This document shows, in pieces, positions 56,211-64,000 of a stretch of DNA of 64,000 bases. The DNA comes from Cladochytrium replicatum (lineage: Eukaryota; Chytridiomycota; Chytridiomycetes; Cladochytriales; Cladochytriaceae). The notes beneath the pieces were generated by a model, which was given only the letters and a program-made list of their open reading frames with translations, was not told the origin of the DNA and did no database searches. The translations under genes were made by a program, and so were the position numbers. The stretch spans positions 186,001-250,000 of the forward strand of contig JAHLKD010000051.1 in assembly GCA_025526935.1 (NCBI GenBank), given 5' to 3'. How positions within the stretch are numbered: the first letter of the stretch is position 1; each line of letters opens with the position of its first letter.

Positions 56211-58130
56211 CCCATAAAATTTTTGAGCAAGCTTGGTTGCCACATCGTTATTCTGCTATCACTTATCGACACTCACTTGATGCTGCCCAAGCTGGATTTC
56301 AGTCACGCCGTTCGGGAATGGAATGTGTTTTTGGTCTTCAGGCATGTATCTCCTGTGCGTCTAATGCCAAGGTTCCTTGGTTTGCTGGTTTTTTAGATAT
56401 CCAACCTGCATATGACACCACCAATTGTGAAATTCTTTGGGGTGAGCTTGTTTCTAGGTTGTTATGAAGTCTCTTTGATTTTTGCTCTTCCAGTGTGGTT
56501 GTTGCAAATTGTTTTTCAGATGCTATTGAGTTGATTAGAGGTTTGCTTCAACGTTCTGTTCTCATTCCACTTCTCTATATCACTTTTCTTGATCCTCTGC
56601 CATTGGCTCCTCCGACTGTTTGCCCCTCCCCCTAACACTCTTTCATCCTGCCAAACCACGATACAATTCATTTTTATTTGCAGATGATTTGGCTTTGTTT
56701 GCACTTACTTTGGATGCTATGCAGGTTCTTCTCTCTGTTTGTGAACAGTTTGCCCAAGCTTGTGGTTTTTCTTTTGCTCCTTTGAAGTCTGTAATTCTCA
56801 CAAGAATTCCCATTGTTGCTAATTTGCCTTTGCTTCTTCATGGTCAAACCCTGGCTGTCAAGCCTTCATTTCGTTATTTGGGTTGCTTTTCCGGAGATAC
56901 CAGATTTGATGTTTCACTGACTGTTTCCCATCGACTTGCCAAAGCAAGTGCAGCTTCTTTTTGCTTTGCTTCACTTTTTTCAAGGATGTTTTGTTCTCAT
57001 TCTCTGGTTGTGGCTCGTCATTTGTTTTTGTCTTTTATTCGACCTACGCTTGAATTTGGTTTATATGTTGTTCTTCCCTATGTTTCTGTTTGCAGACCAG
57101 TTCAGACTTGTATTCACCAAAGTTTGTGCTGATTTCTTCGCCTTTCATTTTCCACTTCAATAGGTGCTGTTTTTTAAGTTTCCTGACCTTCAGTTTCAGA
57201 TGCTGTTTTCAAGTTTCCTGACCTTCAGTTTCAGCTTCAATATCTGCAGTTTCAGATGTTTCAGCGTTAGTTGGATAATGATGCCCGTGGTATGCTTCAC
57301 TCTATGTTGTCATACTTTCTTCACCAGGGAAAGTATTTTCGTTGTTCTCCTGTTACTTTCAACAATCCCTTCCTCTTCCCGGCTGCAAATGTTGTAGTTC
57401 CCAAACCTTCTGATATTATTGCAAATCCCTTTCACCAATCAAACCTCATCTGCCTATGGTGCTATAGCTGCTAGCTTTGCTCCCCTTGCATCTGCCCACC
57501 CTCATGCACTAGCAATTGCTCCTCCATGCTTCCCTATTTCGTTAATTTTTGAGGCTTCTGCAGTATTGTCTTGGACGTTTGTTTTATCACCCCCGCATGC
57601 AGTGTTGTCGCTGCCACACTGCAACTCTCTCTAGATCTCATGTTTCAGAATGTTTGTGTCTTGATCTACTGTTGCCTCCTGTTCCTGTTCCTGTTTTACA
57701 GCTTCCGCTTGATGTTTCAATTGATAGCCTTTGTCCACTTCGCATTGTCAACCCAGTGAATCTTGCACTGCGGTATCTGGTTATCTCATTTTTCGTTTTC
57801 TTCATAAGATTTGGCTCCACTAAATGGGCCTGCCATTAGAAGTTTCTCCTCCAAGACTCCCTCTTTGGTCCTGCATTTGTGGATCTTAAACGCTTTCTTT
57901 TTTCATTATTTATTACTCACCTGTTTTTTGGCACCTTAGCAGTATCTGAAGGGTAGCCACAGGTTTGAGTTTACTTCCTCTGTTTTCTTTGTTGCTTATC
58001 CCTTATGCTGCGTGCGCTTTCCTATGTGCTGGTCCTTGACCATCTTGTAGGGCACTTTGGGTGTTTCTTATTGTTATGCATTGTATGTTCAATTTAAATA
58101 AATAATATTGTTAAAAAATTAAAAAAAGAT
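56211..58130 (+). mobile_element. LINE copy C, degenerate relative of B
   Basis: Starts inside the RT domain (KIFEQAWLP, then AAQAGFQSRRSGMECVF, which aligns with AQAGFQANRSGVECVFALDG of B), continues through LFADDLALF and the thumb region (PSFRYLGC, LFLSFIRPTLEFGL) to the zinc-knuckle-like RCHTATLSRSHVSECL. Several stops and frameshifts make it a fossil. A short imprecise tandem repeat (CCTGACCTTCAGTTTCAG) occurs at about 57180-57240. The end is A-rich (AATAAATAATATTG then TTAAAAAAAG near 58125). It belongs to a subfamily clearly distinct from A/B. Confidence 0.75.
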
Positions 58131-58483
58131 CAATTAGTAAGTAGCCATTATATATGTATTACTCTAATGATTGTAAACTGTCGAACATCCGTCTTCTTAT
58201 TGTTTTTGCCAAAGAAAAATGTATGAGTTCAGACTCTCAAATCTTTCCCGGCACATAAAACCTCATCACCGTACAACTCATCACCGCTTCTCCCATGCGA
58301 CCCAGGCCAAACCAACTGGATAATCTGGAGATATTCAAGTAATTTTCCTGTGTATTTGTGCAAGATTCAACCGCGAACAAACAGTGACCAGATATCTGTC
58401 AACAAGAAACATTTCGATGTGCAACAATCGCCCACTTTCATGTACGTGTCCAAAAATGGCCCAAAAAGTCAAATGTCTTTATA

Positions 58484-60009
58484 TCAAACTGTTGTTGCTT
58501 TGACACGGGTGGTTCGCCGACTTCGGTTTCGGCGTCGTGTGCTTTTTGCTGTTGTCTTGTTGCTACCAATTGGGCTACTGCCAATTGGATTGCTGCTAGC
58601 AACCCCAAATCCAGCTTCGCCATTGTTGAAAACAATCCTTCAAAAGTATAACATTGTGAGATACGAGATTGCTAATCACAACATTGCTTGGAACTTACAA
58701 ATTGGTGGTCTGTGACTTGTTTTGAATAACTTTGTTCGGGATCGCCAACGATAGGAGCTTCTGAATAACACCATTTGCGTCACCGACAGGGCTCTCAGCG
58801 TAGATCAATGCGGCGACACCAGCGACATGCGGACTTGCCATCGACGTTCCTGAAATAATGTTCGTGGTGCCATCATCGCCGGGTGTGTTCGACGTTCCAA
58901 TCCAAGTGCTCTGAATGTTCACACCTGGAGCACTGAGATCGACGCACGGTCCAAAGTTTGAGAATGATGCCATGACGTCGTTGCGGGGGTCGATCGCACC
59001 GACCGTCACAGCCGATTTGACGTTCGCCGGGCTAGTGTTGCAAGCATCTTGGTCCTCGTTTCCGGCCGCCACGACGACAACAACCCCGTTATTTCGTGCT
59101 GTGTCAAGCGCCTGTGTTGTGATCGGATCGTTGCCCTGCCCACCTAGCGACATGTTGATCACGGACCGACGACCCGAGCGTGCAGCTGCGCTGATCGCAA
59201 ACTCGATCCCTTGGAGAACACCGTCGGATCTCCCGGAACCGTTCTCATCGAGCACGCGCACGGCGATCAGGCTGACTTTCTTTGCGATGCCAAAAGTGTT
59301 AGATCCGATTGTTCCGGCAACGTGGGTTCCGTGTCCGTTTCCGTCGCCACCCTGACCGTTGTTGACAAAAGATGCGCCAAGACGCGCACGACCTCCGAAA
59401 TCAGGGTGTGTAGTTTTGATTCCAGTATCAATTCTGTATTTAAGAACATATCAGAGTCGCACATACGGACCCCTTCGGGACTAGCCACTTACATATAGGC
59501 ATCTACTCCTTCGCCGGCACTTGAGGGGAAAAAGTACGACCTACTTGTCCCGACCGGGTCGGCAGATGATACCCTCTAAACGTCAGAGGTTGAGAATTAT
59601 CGCGCTATACAGCGGCAGGTTTCAAGCTTACTGCAAGACCGACAGGTGAAACTTGCTGAACATCCGCTACGTTGTACGAAATGGCTTCCATCACCATCTT
59701 GATGCTCTTTTGCTTCTCAATTTTTTGCGCAAGCTTCTCTGGCACGAGCGTAGAGTATGCCCACCAGGTCTTGAAGTCGTAAGAATGCTGAACCACCGTT
59801 TCTGCCGTCTCGAATTCTGGGGAAGTGAACTGCTTGTCCAGCCAGGCCCGATGGGCAGTCTTGTCTGCGCCGTCTGCGTACACCACGATGTACGTGACTG
59901 ATTCGTCATCCCGACGGGCAAGTCTTCTGTCAGGGTTGGGGATGAAAATGGCATCGACGAAGGTGATGATGCACAACAGGTTGAGGATAGCGATGGAGGG
60001 TCCGAGCAT
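58484..60009 (-). CDS. Secreted subtilisin-like (S8/proteinase K) protease
   Basis: Four exons (59632-60009, 59493-59575, 58699-59433, 58484-58637) give 449 residues. A signal peptide (residues 1-20) is followed by an I9-type inhibitory prodomain ([16 protein letters not shown] to about residue 110). The peptidase has the complete triad: Asp in [16 protein letters not shown], His in [10 protein letters not shown] and Ser in [11 protein letters not shown], plus the oxyanion Asn in [11 protein letters not shown]. The last exon replaces the usual end with a 50-residue Ser/Asn then very Arg/Lys-rich tail ([14 protein letters not shown]), absent from typical fungal homologues. A broad-specificity extracellular protease for nutrition or host/substrate invasion is the family role. 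The upstream DNA (60.15-60.27 kb) has GGTGCCA/TGGCACC inverted repeats. Confidence 0.93.
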
Positions 60010-60439
60010 TGTTGGTTGTCGGGGAAGATCAGACGATGTCGATGTGATCTTTGTTGATGGTGCTGGGAGAAGCTCGGGTGCCTTTTAGCTTCCTCCATTG
60101 ATGATAAATTTGTGACTATTTCGTAGTGATGCGGCATGGCGGTCGGAGTGGTGCCACACAACGGATGGCACCTGCACGTTGTTCTGTTGTTGGTATCATC
60201 AGCATCATCACCACCAGCATTGTGTAAATTTGTGTTATACGTTGTGGTGCCACTGCCGCTGGGTGGCACAAAAAATTGTTAGATTCAACTGACTGCAGAT
60301 CTGTTGATCTGAGAACAGTGGATCCCTGTCATTATAACACTGTTCAGTTGAATGTCTTGGCATGATAAGTGGGGCATTTTTCAAAGCGTGCCAATGATAT
60401 TTGGAGTCTTCCTGTCAGTCAACAAGCGGTAAAATTTCT
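60010..60439. promoter_or_regulatory. Protease promoter region with GCCA/TGGC inverted repeats
   Basis: Two palindromic groups are visible: GGTGCCA...TGGCACC at about 60151-60172 and GTGCCAC...GTGGCAC at about 60246-60268, both within 260 bp of the protease start. They could be transcription-factor sites. The rest of the interval contains no gene and includes the 3' flank of IFT122. Confidence 0.35.
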
Positions 60440-63400
60440 CTATTGAATTTTCTGGGGGCTCCTACAAAATGGACACTGCTGTTTCTGGAGTATGTAAAAG
60501 CACCACTCATCCATCAGAAAGAAGTGCTGGCAGCTTGGGCACATCACCACGTCTGCACCCGGCACCACCAGCCTGAAATATCTGTTTGGCACACACTTCT
60601 TTCCAGACTTGCGGACGAAGCAATCGTGCTTGCTCATCTTCACCAACGCCTTTCGTCCCAAGCGCACCGGATCCATGCTCTCGGAGTCTGCTTTGCGCTG
60701 CAACTCCATCACAAAGGTTTGCTTTTCGTCAGTGCTATCGCTCACGGGCGGTTCGGTGTTGATCAGTTGCAGTGCTTCTTCCTCCGCGATGCTGGGGTCT
60801 GGCGCGAACTCGACGAGCGGAAGGTTTGTGAACGAATAATAAGAGTACACGAACGGCTCGCCGCAGTGTGTGCAGCGGTCGCCCATGGGGTTAAAGAGCG
60901 GGCAGAGCGCTCGACAAGCGTAGCAAACACACTGGAGATCCTCGCGATCCGTGACGGGTTTGCTCCTGATGGTCAGGGACTCCACTTCTATCGAATCTCG
61001 CCACGCGGGTACAACGGGTCGAAAATTTTGAAGCCGTTCGTAGACGTATCTTGCTAGCTTGAAAGCCTGGAGAGACCTCGAAAGTTTTGCGGTGGCGTAT
61101 AGAATGCTGGCCCTTGAGACTCCACGAGGTGCTATCAGCGAGCCTGATCTCCTTTCCGAAGGTCGGGCAATTCTTGGGTCGGGTGCTGCGATGAGTTTTT
61201 GAAGCAAGAATCTCGAGATGTTGAGAAGCGACTCGGGGAGGTGCGAAGTGAACGGCGTATCGAGATATCGCTGAATTGAGTGGTATGTATAGTAAAGCTC
61301 TGCGGTTCGCAAGCAACTGTGGTATTCACGCAACACTTTTCGTTGAGGGGCGTTTAGCTGCTCAAATGGAATGTCGGGCAGCCACTCGAGATACTCCATT
61401 GCCTTCATCCAGTTATAGTGCCCGGCGTCGTCAAATCTTCGCTCAGTGATTGAGTTCCGCAGAAGCTGATCCAGTACTTTGAATGCTTCATCAGCCCGTC
61501 CAGCCTTTCGGTAATACAATTGTGCCTCAGCGTACCGATCCTGAGACGACAGCCACTGCGCATAGGGGAAAAACAAGTTTGCTTGAAGATCCGGGTGCAT
61601 TTCGGTGAGCCTGAACGCTTCGTCCCAGTGCTGGAGCTCCACATGCAACGCGATCAACTGTGCAAAATCTCCCATCTTCACCAAAATCTCCACAACTTCC
61701 TCATTCATATTTCCTTGGCGCAAAAAGTGAACGCAGCGATTGAGAGCCTTGGTCTCCGACTTGTTTAGTCGACGAGACACTTCCATCAGCTTGTCGTACC
61801 ATCCATTAGGCCCTAAAATATTGATTGCTTGGGTGTAATCTCCCATCTCTATGTACGTCATCGCTGCCGCAAGGAGATCGTTCCGGTCTTTGTGCATCTG
61901 CGCTTTTCTCTTGAGGATCTCTCCCATGTTTGTGTTTGTCTCCTCCGCAACGACAGTGGCATACTCCCACATGTTCAATTCTGTGTACATATCAATGGCC
62001 TTTTGAGGTTGCTTAGCCTTCTTATACATCTTTGCCGCCTATTGTCACGCATATCAGAGGGAATGTTTGAAAATAAAGTTGGAATCACTCGTTTACCTCG
62101 TGGTAGCGGCCAGCGCTGGCGTGGATGTCAGCCAAAAGAAGCTCCGTCTCCGCATGATCTGCTTTCATTTTTTCTAGCTGTCGAATCATGTCAATGTAGT
62201 GAATATCCCGAACTCGCATGAAGGCTTTCCGGGCTACATCAAGATTTAGGGCTTCGAGAGCAGAATGAGCCAACCGTCTCCAGTCGCTATCTGTTACTCC
62301 CAGGCACGCGACTCTGTAAGCTTCCTCGTGGTTCTTTTTCTCCAGGAAGCACTCGAGTGCAGCCGTCTGCGGTATGTCGACCGTGGACATTGTGTAAATG
62401 TGGAGACAGAACACTTTGGATCCTCGAAATCCAACCACAAACCCGGGCATTTTCTGTTGGTGGGCCGGGAAGTTCCCGACTTTGATGTTGAGGACTCCGT
62501 TTCCAGAGTAGCAAAGCATGTCCTCGTATTCGGCGTTCCACGAAACGCTGGTTGCATTCGGTTCTTGGTAAAGCAGGTCCTTTGTTTTCAGGTCATAGAC
62601 GAGGCATGTGCTATGCTCATCAACTACAGCCAGCTTTTTCCTGTTCATGGAGAGATCGAGGCAACGTACTGAGGTATTCTGTCGGATCAAAGGGATAGGA
62701 AATGGATTGTCGAGAAATATCTGAAGGACTTGCCCATCCTTGAGACCAACCAAAAGACCCTCTTTCCCGCGTGGACCACCGATCACTTTGATGTAGCGGA
62801 TCAGAGACTCCAGACCCCATTCTCTCTCCTTCTCTCCGCTGAAATCGTACATCTGTAGCTTCTTCTCCAGGCACAAAATAATGTGCTGTGAGGTTACCAC
62901 GAGAAGGTTGCAGTCGAGCTTCTTTGCAATTTTGTCTTTGATCCGATAATGCATGTCTGACGAATCGTCGTGAAACAACTCGTATAGAATCACGCGGTCT
63001 GAAAGCTGGACGGCGAGACGATCCTTGTACACTGCGATTTTCTTCACATAATCTCTGCATTTGATTCGCGCACGCTGGTCGGTGGATAGATGCTGTATGA
63101 CCAAGTCGGTCATGTTTTCGCGGTATGCATACCTATCTTGGTAAAGGCCGTGGACGGTGTTGAAGACGATCTGATATACGGATATGCTCCCGTCGTGGCA
63201 GCCGACGGCGACATAATTCTGCCGGGGCTTTACCTTGCAACACCAGACCCAGGAATCTCGTTCGCAAATTGGACCAATTTTGATTCCTTCTGCCGTCCAG
63301 AGAGTGACCTTCTTGTCTGACCCGCCGATCGCAACGTATTCGCCATTGGAGAAATAATTGATGTCGCAGGGGTCGAATCCGAGAACTCTATCCTTCCCGA

Positions 63401-64000
63401 CCTGTCTGCCATTCAGCTGGAAGAAGGACAATCGCTGGCCCCAGTCTGCGACAGCAAGAACATCATACTCTTTGTCGGCCGCTGGGCACCACTGGACGGA
63501 CCATATTGGTGCATTTCCGCGCTCTATGCGAACTTTCTCCTCACCGGTCTTGACTCGAATGGAAATTGTGCCGCTGAACATCCCTATCGCGAAATACTGC
63601 CCATCATTCGTCCAAGAGCAGCTCAGGATCCGTGAAGGGACCTACATATTTTTATTAAGTATAAATACCTCAAGTTAACAAATTCAATTTAGAACCTTAT
63701 GCTTTGTAACAGTCTTCTGTTCCCCAGACCACAAGCCAAAATCTGACATGCTGCAAGACAAGACCTGTCCGGTCACGGGATTATGTGAGACCGACTGTAT
63801 AGATTCATTATGCGAGTATTTCAAGATCCCTTCGAGCTTCGCGTTCCAGATGATGACCTGCTTATCCGCTCCTCCTGTCGCGAACCTCTTTCCGTCGATT
63901 GCATAGTCGACAGAATACACGGTATCTTTGTGTGCCTTGAGAGATTGGATCAACTCTCCTTCGTTTACATCGTACACGAGGATCTCTGATCCCGCTGCTG
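60440..64000 (-). CDS. IFT122: Intraflagellar transport protein 122 (IFT-A), 5' end outside window
   Basis: Three exons in view (63696-64000 partial, 62097-63641, 60440-62038); about 1150 residues, lacking only the extreme N-terminus (first visible residues [16 protein letters not shown]). Two WD40 propellers come first ([46 protein letters not shown]-like [34 protein letters not shown]). TPR-like alpha-solenoid repeats follow ([39 protein letters not shown]), then two C-terminal zinc-binding CxxC pairs ([20 protein letters not shown] and [16 protein letters not shown]). IFT122 is a core subunit of IFT-A, which works with dynein-2 in retrograde transport along the flagellum. Compared with human it lacks the acidic insertion between blades of the first propeller. 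No frame damage was seen. Confidence 0.97.

Overview
The window is nuclear DNA of a eukaryote, most likely a flagellated early-diverging (chytrid-like) fungus. Genes carry many short GT-AG introns, mostly 45-65 nt. There is a proteinase K-type secreted protease, and two genes belong to the flagellar/ciliary transport machinery (IFT122 and the dynein-2 light chain DYNLT2B), which non-flagellated fungi lack. Most gene models below were spliced by hand: junctions were accepted only when reading phase, GT-AG ends and family sequence agreed. The summed exons are a multiple of three for every full model.

Layout. 0-11 kb: poorly coding DNA, a small basic protein, an SRPBCC-VOC fusion enzyme, a striking secreted protein made of two six-cysteine modules with Tyr/Asp/Ser repeats, some decayed coding sequence, and a divergent calmodulin. 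11-16 kb: a possible spliced non-coding unit, then TFIP11 (spliceosome disassembly) divergent from DYNLT2B. 16-19.7 kb: two paralogous cysteine-rich secreted proteins flanking a broken ankyrin/TRP-like channel gene. 19.7-27.2 kb: SDE2 divergent from a complete clathrin heavy chain gene (23 exons, 1673 aa). 27.7-28.6 kb: an intron-containing tRNA-Ile(UAU) and a small secreted protein. 28.6-32.7 kb: decayed sequence. 32.7-43.8 kb: a full-length SZT2 homologue (KICSTOR, nutrient signalling to TORC1), unusually AT-rich over most of its length. 43.9-49.8 kb: SRP14 divergent from PRPF4, NDUFA8, and ZNHIT2. 49.86-49.93 kb: tRNA-Ala(AGC). 49.9-58.1 kb: a cluster of non-LTR (LINE) retrotransposon copies. 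58.5-60 kb: a secreted subtilisin-like protease. 60.4-64 kb: IFT122, whose 5' end lies beyond the window.

Functional themes. Four genes serve the spliceosome (TFIP11, SDE2, PRPF4 and, through U5 snRNP assembly, ZNHIT2). Two serve the flagellum. Several share very short divergent promoters: 45 bp between the TFIP11 and DYNLT2B start codons, and 52 bp between SRP14 and PRPF4. The LINE cluster begins with a copy that carries a 23-24 bp target-site duplication taken from the 5' end of the tRNA-Ala gene, so the insertion hit a tRNA gene and left it intact.

Most noteworthy: the duplicated cystine-knot-like/Tyr-Asp-repeat secreted protein, the tRNA-targeted LINE insertion with a foreign ~1.2 kb segment inside it, SZT2 in a fungus-like genome with a sharp composition gradient, and a calmodulin whose C-terminal calcium sites are degenerate.
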